Positions 1-4,311 of a stretch of DNA of 5,013 nt are shown piece after piece. This DNA is from Actinomycetes bacterium (GTDB lineage: Bacteria; Actinomycetota; Acidimicrobiia; Acidimicrobiales; Acidimicrobiaceae). Numbering within the stretch: the stretch's first letter is position 1; each line of letters starts with the position of its first letter. Both the position numbers and the translations under genes were made by a program. The notes under the pieces were generated by a model. That model saw only the letters and a list, made by a program, of their open reading frames with translations. It ran no database searches and was not told the origin of the DNA. The stretch lies in assembly GCA_021785315.1 (NCBI GenBank), contig JAJYFX010000189.1, forward strand, positions 1 through 5,013, in the 5' to 3' direction.

Positions 1-113
1 AAAGCGGGCTTTTGGGTTGTTTGATGCACCAGTTTATTAATTGTTTGGACTCGACGAAACTGGATAAATTCTTGTAAGTCGCTGGCCGCACCTTTCATCC
101 CTTCTTTTCATTT

Positions 114-165
114 ACGCTCTAACTAAAATTGACCCACAGCCTTGAGTGTGATGAGAGCGTCAATT
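114..165. repeat. Two mutually exclusive 7-bp inverted repeats in the left intergenic region
   Basis: ACGCTCT (114-120) is complementary to AGAGCGT (154-160), and AATTGAC (127-133) is complementary to GTCAATT (159-165). The right arms overlap by two bases, so only one stem can form at a time. Another 7-bp pair, CCAGTTT (29-35) and AAACTGG (57-63), lies to the left. None is followed by a T-run in a position that makes a good terminator. No convincing coding frame covers 1-243. The short bases at 1-13 (AAAGC, GG, GCTTTT) could be the end of a terminator from outside the window. Any function is inference. Confidence 0.25.
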
Positions 166-243
166 ACTTGCAGATTCATGCATTTTGTATCCTATGGAAT
201 TTGACTTTGCGACCTTCTTCGATTACAACCCACTTATCTCGGA

Positions 244-654
244 TCAACCTTCAAGTGTACGAAGTAAGGTGGCTGGATCAGTTTTCTGGACTGAACGCTT
301 GAGGTTTCCCCTTTTTTGTTCGACTGGCTTGGCGGTTTCTTTGCTGACCTTGGTGACCAATTTCCTCAGAACCTCGACCTCGGCCTCCAGTGCCAAGATA
401 CCTTCGGGACTGATTTCCACTACGGTGTGCGGTTTGCGACCAGAATATCCTTTTTCTACAGTCACTAGACCGGCGCTTTCGAGAACCTGGATGTGTCTAC
501 CAAGGTTTCCGTCTGTTAGGCCTGTTGACTGGTGTAGCAGGCGAAAGTCTGCCCTTGACAGTTCATATAGAACTGCAAGGATGGCGAGGCGACTTCGCTG
601 ATGTACTGCATCGGACAGGTTGATTAGAGATTTCGGAGTTGTTGAATCTGACAT
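244..654 (-). CDS. Winged-helix transcriptional regulator (MarR/ArsR-like)
   Basis: A 136-residue DNA-binding regulator. Residues 12-100 form a winged helix of the kind usually matched by the Pfam family HTH_34. There is a leading helix with RLAILAVL (23-30). The recognition-helix segment is LTDGNLGRHIQVLESAGLV (46-64), where the GNLxRHxxxLExAGLV pattern is the family signature. The wing contains GRKPHTVVEISPEG (72-85). The last 36 residues are basic and of low complexity, with no recognised domain. Start choice: ATG at 654-652 has the ribosome binding site AAAGGTG (669-663) eight bases upstream, inside the end of the preceding membrane gene. The gap between the two genes is 3 bases, so they are cotranscribed and probably translationally coupled. 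Members of this family commonly regulate a neighbouring membrane-protein gene; here that partner is inferred. No ligand-binding residues can be named. The fold assignment is firm; the target is unknown. Confidence 0.9.
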   Translation of the reverse strand: MSDSTTPKSLINLSDAVHQRSRLAILAVLYELSRADFRLLHQSTGLTDGNLGRHIQVLESAGLVTVEKGYSGRKPHTVVEISPEGILALEAEVEVLRKLVTKVSKETAKPVEQKRGNLKRSVQKTDPATLLRTLEG

Positions 655-657
655 TGG

Positions 658-1131
658 TCATTCACCTTTAGGTTGATCGAGGTAGCTTGGCTGATTGTAT
701 TTGAATTCTTCTGGCCCACCCTGGCACCCAAGGGGAATCCATTTAGGCCTTCTTTGCCAGTAGAGAAAGATCGACCCTATAACGAGAACCAGTCCAGCAG
801 CCAGATAGCTGATCGAGTGGGAAGGAATCCAGATGTTGAGTCTTGAAAAGATCTCAGCAGAACCTCTCGAGAGAGCGATTCCGACGAAGAAACTCAAAGC
901 TGCAACTAGGGCAAGCATCTGGCTGCGGGCTGCAAATCCGGCGATACAGATAATCAATGCTACTGCTAAAAGGTGTGAAAGCTGGCTGGGCAGACTCAGC
1001 TGAACTGAAGCTAAGAGTACGAAGATGCCGGTTAGGCCAGCTAGTAGATAGATGGCCGTAAAATTTCGCAAACGACCAACAGAGCGCTGACAAAGGACAG
1101 ATAATGAAATACTGACAACAATGCCAATCAA
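658..1131 (-). CDS. Multi-spanning membrane protein, possibly the C-terminal part of a TAG-split gene
   Basis: A 157-residue integral membrane protein with about five hydrophobic segments: residues 2-14, 24-45, 52-68, 72-88 and 105-125. Basic clusters after the first segment (QRSVGRLR, 15-22) and after the last (QRRPK, 126-130) are expected on the cytoplasmic side. The only available start is TTG at 1131-1129, with no visible ribosome binding site, and its first hydrophobic stretch begins at residue 2. Reading the same frame upstream gives FW, then a TAG at 1140-1138, then the 1138-1497 ORF. Joining the two gives a sensible topology, so this may be the distal part of one protein interrupted by a nonsense codon. 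If the pieces are separate, translation here would depend on reinitiation six bases after the upstream stop. It is followed by the winged-helix gene. No family or transport motif was recognised. Confidence 0.7.
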   Translation of the reverse strand: MIGIVVSISLSVLCQRSVGRLRNFTAIYLLAGLTGIFVLLASVQLSLPSQLSHLLAVALIICIAGFAARSQMLALVAALSFFVGIALSRGSAEIFSRLNIWIPSHSISYLAAGLVLVIGSIFLYWQRRPKWIPLGCQGGPEEFKYNQPSYLDQPKGE

Positions 1132-1137
1132 CCAGAA

Positions 1138-1497
1138 CTACGGCGAGTTTCCGAATGACCAGATAGATGCCGAGCTCCCCGTAAATGATCCTGTAACAGG
1201 GCCATGAATTGGAGCGCCCTGGGAGGTGAGTACGGTAATTCCTGAGCTTGAATGCACTATGGTGCATGAGATAGGTTTAGGAGTTCCGGTCATAAGCCAG
1301 CAGCTTGTGGTAGCCTGCCTAGTACTCAAGAGAGAGGTACCCAGAATGGTAGTTATTCCCAGCACGGCAGGTAGAAGCCAAACCCTTTGTTGAAGTACCC
1401 GTGCCCGCCTTCTGAGAGCGATGATCATCGAAAGTGCATCAGCTGCCGATTCTTCGTCTCTGTCTGCCAAAGAAGTTATTGGACCCAACTCGTTCAC
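1138..1497 (-). CDS. Single-pass membrane protein with exported C-terminal part, possibly the N-terminal half of a split gene
   Basis: 119 residues from GTG at 1497-1495. Residues 1-38 are polar and charged, including an LRRRARVLQQR stretch just before the membrane, which predicts a cytoplasmic N-terminus. Residues 39-58 (WLLPAVLGITTILGTSLL region) form one transmembrane helix. The remaining 60 residues are Ser/Thr/Gly-rich with Cys66 and Cys78, consistent with an exterior loop. Start choice: the frame stays open to an ATG at 1599, but that stretch looks non-coding, has no ribosome binding site, and lies antisense to a decayed plus-strand gene. GTG 1497 falls seven bases after a good -10 hexamer, as expected for a leaderless message. 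The ORF ends at TAG 1140-1138 and the same frame resumes as the membrane gene 658-1131. I suspect a single protein of about 279 residues with one stop codon inside. No family was recognised. Confidence 0.6.
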   Translation of the reverse strand: MNELGPITSLADRDEESAADALSMIIALRRRARVLQQRVWLLPAVLGITTILGTSLLSTRQATTSCWLMTGTPKPISCTIVHSSSGITVLTSQGAPIHGPVTGSFTGSSASIWSFGNSP

Positions 1498-1502
1498 AGT
1501 AG

Positions 1503-1835
1503 CTAGTCTATACTGTAGAGTACTTGGACTCAACCACGCGGATCCCGGCGATGTTTTTTCCGGTAAATGACTCCGCCGTGGTTCCGTCGCCCCGTCCATT
1601 TGAACAGCTACACTGTGCGACCAATTGAGGGTAAGCTTTCAACCATGTATTCGGTGGCTCCGGCACTTCTTGGTGGACATGGACTGGCTTTACGATGCCA
1701 CTGGCTGGGGCGGTTCTATGCACATGCGAGTACCAAGGACGAAGATCGGTTCCCGTAAAGGAGCAGCTCTGGCGCACCACTGACTGTGGGAAAACATGGA
1801 CCAGGACCTTTCACTCAGCGACTGAAATTAGCTAA
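1503..1835 (+). pseudogene. Decayed fragment of a BNR/Asp-box repeat protein
   Basis: One plus-strand frame reads protein-like through this interval but is broken by TGA (1626-1628) and TAA (1632-1634), and is closed upstream by TAG (1500-1502). After the stops it encodes HVFGGSGTSWWTWTG and later LWRTTDCGKTWTRT. The segment TTDCGKTW (1776-1799) fits the Asp-box consensus S/T-x-D-x-G-x-T-W found in sialidases and other BNR beta-propeller proteins. Before the stops, FEQLHCATN resembles the LxC segment often found between such repeats. The frame ends at TAA 1833-1835. There is no start codon with a ribosome binding site, and the 5' part would run into the opposing membrane gene, so this looks like the 3' end of a lost gene. 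The left limit is uncertain; real homology may begin near 1545. ORFs on both strands here (for example minus 1508-1780) are probably shadows of this relic. Confidence 0.5.
1505..1533 (-). promoter_or_regulatory. Promoter for the leaderless membrane/regulator operon
   Basis: On the minus strand a -35 box TTGAGT (1533-1528) is separated by exactly 17 bases from a -10 box TAGACT (1510-1505). Seven bases after the -10 comes GTG at 1497, which would be the first transcribed base, so the message would be leaderless. That arrangement is common in Actinobacteria. The spacer contains CAAGTACT, which recurs in the promoter at 3550-3578 on the other strand. Box matches and spacing are seen directly; transcription start and leaderless translation are inferred. 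Confidence 0.6.
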
Positions 1836-1911
1836 AGTTAGATAGAAATTGATTCCATGGAACTGTGTTTCAAATGAAGATAAAGCCTATATCGTCTAAT
1901 CGCTTTTATTC

Positions 1912-2616
1912 TTATGGGGACGCCGCAGGACAACCGACCGAGCCAGCCGTTATGTCGGCTATCAAAGGCGGTGGAGTCTGCTGATTGACCTCAGCGGTTA
2001 GGTAGCCTGCCAGCCTACCCGTGGGAGTCGTTGCGAACCAGCTCCCCCCTTGGGCGAAGGAGGTACTGAGTGAGCTGCCATAGATTCGTTCAGCGCTTCT
2101 GAGAGTGTCTCCGATGCGTAATCCTTTTGCGCTAACCACATTGAGTATCTTGCGCTGTCTCCCAACGAAAGATCCGGTGGAATAGCCGACGAAAACTTGG
2201 TGATAAAAGTAGATGGTTATCCCCGGCCACTTTAGATAAGAATCGATGGTGCAGTTTCCGGTAGCGGAAGCAGGTGCTGTAGCACCAGATGATCCGAGTA
2301 GTTTAACAAGCTTGGGTATGACAAGGGATTCGGCTTGTCCAAAGTGAATACCTCCAAATCCGTTACCGTGTAGCACGAGCGGACCCGTGATCCCGGGGGC
2401 CTGGACGGTTTCTGTTGGCGGCGCCGTAGTCGTTGTAGGTGCCACCGTAGACGTTGTCGTCGTGGGCGCAGAATTGGTAGTCGAGCTCCCGATAGTTGTG
2501 GTGCTGACGGCTGCTTGAGCATTTGGCTGGCTTCCGCACGAGGAAAGAACTAGGGCAGGTAAGGCTGCTAGGACCATAGATATGAGAAGCGCTTTTGTTT
2601 CCAGGTGATTGTTCAA
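1912..2616 (-). CDS. Secreted lipoprotein with Thr/Pro-rich linker and actinobacterial C-terminal domain
   Basis: A 234-residue lipoprotein if started at TTG 2616-2614. Residues 1-26 form a lipoprotein signal peptide with a hydrophobic core ending in the lipobox LSSC, and Cys27 would be acylated and anchored outside the membrane. Residues 39-74 are a Thr/Ser/Pro-rich low-complexity linker, typical of actinobacterial surface proteins. Residues 76-234 form a folded domain beginning GPLVLHGNGFGGIHFGQ, with Cys122 and Cys229 probably paired and a GLRIGDTLRSAERIYG segment. I know this layout from uncharacterised actinobacterial proteins but cannot name a function. Start choice: TTG 2616 has the ribosome binding site AAAGGG (2631-2626) nine bases upstream and gives a normal signal-peptide length. 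ATG 2679 and GTG 2712 are also in frame, lack a visible site, and overlap the upstream small gene. It is the last gene of a minus-strand cluster. Confidence 0.85.
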   Translation of the reverse strand: MNNHLETKALLISMVLAALPALVLSSCGSQPNAQAAVSTTTIGSSTTNSAPTTTTSTVAPTTTTAPPTETVQAPGITGPLVLHGNGFGGIHFGQAESLVIPKLVKLLGSSGATAPASATGNCTIDSYLKWPGITIYFYHQVFVGYSTGSFVGRQRKILNVVSAKGLRIGDTLRSAERIYGSSLSTSFAQGGSWFATTPTGRLAGYLTAEVNQQTPPPLIADITAGSVGCPAASP

Positions 2617-2625
2617 GAGTCGGAG

Positions 2626-2631
2626 CCCTTT
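2626..2631 (-). promoter_or_regulatory. Ribosome binding site that decides the lipoprotein start
   Basis: AAAGGG on the minus strand, nine bases before TTG 2616. Neither in-frame alternative start (ATG 2679, GTG 2712) has a comparable purine-rich site. The site lies just after the stop of the 62-residue membrane gene. Confidence 0.5.
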
Positions 2632-2650
2632 ATTTGTCTTCAGAAGCGGG

Positions 2651-2839
2651 CTACCTAGCCGTTGTTCGTTTGAGTCCATTTTTTCGAAGTCGCACATAGG
2701 AGAAACAAACACCGGAGTTTAACAAGCTTATTGCACATAATACATATACATAGGGGGAGCCATTGTTATGCAGAAGTTCCATTACGAAGTAATAAAGGTT
2801 TACGATTCCCAAGATGGATATAAGAATTCTTAGTGCCAT
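2651..2839 (-). CDS. Small two-helix membrane protein (62 aa)
   Basis: A 62-residue protein with two hydrophobic helices, residues 4-23 (ILISILGIVNLYYFVMELL) and 29-49 (ending CFSYV). A short polar HNNGSP turn lies between them. The tail RLRKNGLKRTTAR is strongly basic and expected in the cytoplasm, which puts both ends inside and the turn outside. ATG 2839 is preceded at 11 bases by GGGAAG (2857-2852), a weak ribosome binding site. The stop of the cysteine-rich ORF lies 23 bases upstream, and the preferred lipoprotein start lies 34 bases downstream. Its 3' end overlaps the region where longer lipoprotein starts would fall. Clear membrane periodicity and positive-inside polarity make it likely real rather than a shadow. 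No family was recognised. It may be a helper for the adjacent exported proteins, which is inference only. Confidence 0.6.
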   Translation of the reverse strand: MALRILISILGIVNLYYFVMELLHNNGSPYVYVLCAISLLNSGVCFSYVRLRKNGLKRTTAR

Positions 2840-2862
2840 TTAAATTAAATCTTCCCGATTCG

Positions 2863-3219
2863 CTATCCAGCGTAGGCTGCACAGTGGAACGTATCACCAC
2901 TATTTGCAAGGGTGCCACCCCAGCTACAATTTGCAGTAATTTCCCATGTGCTTGCGTTCACCGTATTAGTCACGCCAAGTGTACCCTGATAAAAGACACC
3001 TGGATAGTGATTATTCTGATCAAATCCACTTCCGTATGACTGGGCGCTACCTGTGTTGGAGTAGTCCCAACTTGCGCTGCAATCTGTCAGTTCGTAGCCG
3101 ATCAAGGAGTTCCAGTAGCAGTTGGAGTTTGTTGAACCACTATACAGGGTATTCCCACCACATTGATAATTGTAATTCATCCAGTTCGTGACCTCAGCAC
3201 TTGTCATGAAACTACTCAA
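2863..3219 (-). CDS. Cysteine-rich secreted-type protein lacking a signal peptide, probably 5'-truncated
   Basis: 118 residues from TTG 3219. The sequence is rich in Asn, Ser, Thr, Gly, Tyr and Trp, with cysteines at 20, 34, 47, 98 and 113. This composition is typical of small disulfide-bonded exported proteins, yet there is no signal peptide, no ribosome binding site at TTG 3219 or ATG 3207, and no clear promoter. The frame stays open upstream to 3270 and continues to look coding (for example TCSYQDHVDVVDLSS), adding a sixth cysteine at 3252-3250 that would allow three disulfides. It is closed by TAG (3273-3271) inside a 12-bp inverted repeat. I infer that the signal-peptide region has been lost, making this a truncated gene or a silent cassette. 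It comes first in the minus-strand cluster, 23 bases before the small membrane gene. No family was recognised. Confidence 0.55.
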   Translation of the reverse strand: MSSFMTSAEVTNWMNYNYQCGGNTLYSGSTNSNCYWNSLIGYELTDCSASWDYSNTGSAQSYGSGFDQNNHYPGVFYQGTLGVTNTVNASTWEITANCSWGGTLANSGDTFHCAAYAG

Positions 3220-3241
3220 ATCAACGACGTCAACATGGTCC

Positions 3242-3276
3242 TGGTAGCTACAGGTCGCGGTGGACTGTAGCTACCA
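3242..3276. repeat. Perfect 12-bp inverted repeat with 11-base spacer
   Basis: TGGTAGCTACAG (3242-3253) is the exact reverse complement of CTGTAGCTACCA (3265-3276), with spacer GTCGCGGTGGA. Each arm contains the self-complementary core GTAGCTAC. There is no T-run on either side, so it is not a standard intrinsic terminator. It lies at the 5' edge of the truncated cysteine-rich frame and supplies the TAG that closes it. It could be an operator, an RNA hairpin, or a recombination or insertion scar. Confidence 0.6.
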
Positions 3277-3310
3277 CGTTGATGGATAATCCCGACCTGA
3301 GAGCGCCGGT

Positions 3311-3532
3311 TCACGCTTGAAGAGCGATGAGTGGCTTGGAGCAAACCGGAATGGCAGTCTGGTAAGGAGCATCCGACCAGCGCATTTGGAGAGCTATAAA
3401 AAGTGATGCAATGTCACTTTTAGGCATGAAGCTCGAAGCGACGGCCCAGTGCCCATAGGGGGTTCGTAAGAGAGACCCACCGTGTTTACCAAAGAGAGTA
3501 CTTGTTGCTGAGGTGTATCTGTAAAATTCATT
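3311..3532 (-). other. Open, start-less frame: probable gene remnant or repeat element
   Basis: A 73-codon minus-strand frame lies between TGA stops at 3535-3533 and 3313-3311. It includes protein-like stretches such as GGSLLRTPYGHWAVAS and ALQMRWSDAPYQTAIP. It has no ATG, GTG or TTG near its beginning, the first ATG being about halfway through, and no ribosome binding site. A second minus frame overlaps it: ATG 3531 to TAG 3394, 45 residues, beginning MNFTDTPQQQ, also without a ribosome binding site. A plus-strand frame here is interrupted by only a few stops. Openness in several frames suits a decayed gene or a dispersed repeat better than an active gene. I recognise no protein family. This is the main content of the 3277-3549 gap. 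Confidence 0.3.
3399..3421. repeat. 8-bp hairpin, AT-rich ends
   Basis: AAAAGTGA (3399-3406) pairs perfectly with TCACTTTT (3414-3421) around the 7-base loop TGCAATG. On the minus strand the stem is followed by a short T-run, so it could act as a weak terminator, but it also lies inside the open frame at 3311-3532 and may be incidental. Confidence 0.35.
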
Positions 3533-3549
3533 TCACGACTTATTTATTG

Positions 3550-3578
3550 TTGACTTCAAGTACTTTGCTTGATAAACT
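3550..3578 (+). promoter_or_regulatory. Strong promoter for the six-cysteine secreted protein
   Basis: The -35 box TTGACT (3550-3555) and -10 box TAAACT (3573-3578) are separated by 17 bases. Transcription would start near 3584-3586, giving a leader of about 64 bases. The spacer contains CAAGTACT, and TCAAG (3556-3560) with CTTGA (3568-3572) forms a small inverted repeat that could bind a regulator. Over the 31 bases from the -35 to just past the -10, it matches the minus-strand promoter at 1503-1533 at 23 positions. Confidence 0.7.
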
Positions 3579-3634
3579 AGTTGGGAGAACACACCTTCGC
3601 CCAATATGGGTGGGGCTGTGACCCGGCATTGATC

Positions 3635-3641
3635 AAGGAGG
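3635..3641 (+). promoter_or_regulatory. Near-perfect ribosome binding site
   Basis: AAGGAGG, seven bases before ATG 3649. It is by far the strongest such site in the window, and with the promoter upstream it suggests high expression of the secreted protein. Confidence 0.85.
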
Positions 3642-3648
3642 TTACTAA

Positions 3649-4155
3649 ATGTCCGCTTCTATTCGTTCGAGGCTCAAGCGAGCTGGGTTCGCAGGGGTGC
3701 TGACTTTGGGAATTACAGGCAGTTTTGCTGTTCTCCCACAGTCCAGTGCTTTCGCAGATACAAATGCAAGTCATTCAGCACTCCTCAATGCGTCTGCAAC
3801 TTGTGGAAGTTTCGCGGCCGAGGATGCCTACATCACTTTCAACGGTGCGAACTGGGGACTTGTACAGCTGAGTTACAGCTCATGCACTCGCAATGCCTGG
3901 GGTTACGGCGTTTCGTACAATACTTGTTATCCCAATTCAGACCCAGGTGGCGAAGCCCCTTACGGCTGTGCTGTAGTTTATGGTGTGGAGAATGGTGTTG
4001 GCGACATGGGTGAATGTGTCACTGGGCGGGGAGGCCAACCTCTACAGTCTTGCAACACCAATCAGTGGAGTGATGCAAACGTAACATCGTATGCGTGGGC
4101 GTATATCGGCAGTCAATCAGGATCCACAGCGGTAGGCACGACAGCATCATATTGA
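3649..4155 (+). CDS. Small secreted protein with six cysteines
   Basis: 168 residues. Residues 1-36 are a Sec-type signal peptide: a basic start (RSRLKR, 6-11), a hydrophobic core (about 13-30), and an AFA cleavage site after residue 36. There is no twin-arginine motif. The mature part of about 132 residues has six cysteines (52, 79, 93, 107, 123, 135), enough for three disulfides, and is rich in Gly, Ser, Asn, Tyr and Trp. The segment VQLSYSSCTRNAW (72-84) faintly recalls the DUF2690/YjfA type of secreted actinobacterial protein, which carries a similar LRYSxxCxxxW stretch; this resemblance is weak. There are no catalytic motifs. ATG 3649 is fixed by AAGGAGG. It is divergent from the truncated cysteine-rich ORF 2863-3219, which has a similar composition and, with its upstream extension, also six cysteines, though I see no clear sequence similarity. 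The function is unknown; an exported structural, binding or toxin-like role is possible. Confidence 0.9.
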   Translation: MSASIRSRLKRAGFAGVLTLGITGSFAVLPQSSAFADTNASHSALLNASATCGSFAAEDAYITFNGANWGLVQLSYSSCTRNAWGYGVSYNTCYPNSDPGGEAPYGCAVVYGVENGVGDMGECVTGRGGQPLQSCNTNQWSDANVTSYAWAYIGSQSGSTAVGTTASY

Positions 4156-4311
4156 GATAATTTAGCCGTGTCCTCTTTCGAGTGTCAAAAAAATCCTAGC
4201 GGATCCTAAAATGCCTCGAACGATAACTTGGCTCTCGGGTCCACACGACAGTCTCGATGACTATTCGTTTTATGTTACTACAGATTTAGACAGCTCTCCA
4301 ATAGGCAGAAC

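Noticed and set aside
1..98. Minus-strand frame from ATG 98 running off the left edge, and a plus-strand frame ending at TAA 75-77
   Set aside because: Both are very short with no properly spaced ribosome binding site and no recognisable sequence. A partial gene cannot be excluded.
185..601. Plus-strand 138-residue ORF
   Set aside because: Antisense to the well-supported winged-helix gene, with no ribosome binding site and no recognisable domain.
854..1267. Minus-strand 137-residue ORF overlapping both membrane pieces
   Set aside because: Lacks membrane periodicity and is out of frame with the hydrophobic reading; a shadow of the membrane genes.
1567..1758. Plus-strand 63-residue ORF
   Set aside because: Different frame from the Asp-box relic, no ribosome binding site, no domain; a shadow.
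1508..1780. Minus-strand 90-residue ORF, GTG start, Pro/His-rich
   Set aside because: No ribosome binding site or recognised domain. It lies antisense to the Asp-box-containing plus-strand frame, which explains its openness.
1853..1862. 10-bp palindrome TTCCATGGAA
   Set aside because: Single copy, no associated promoter; such a palindrome is expected by chance at this scale.
1880..1909. ATAAAGC / GCTTTTAT hairpin just after the lipoprotein stop as a terminator
   Set aside because: Short imperfect stem, long loop, and no T-run on the minus strand.
2979..3191. Plus-strand 70-residue ORF, Ser/Arg-rich
   Set aside because: Antisense to the cysteine-rich ORF; its Ser/Arg runs reflect the Tyr/Asn/Cys codons of the other strand.
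4183..4207. Minus-strand hairpin ATCC-GCTA-GGAT followed by seven T
   Set aside because: The stem has only four standard pairs, and there is no minus-strand gene to its right for it to terminate.
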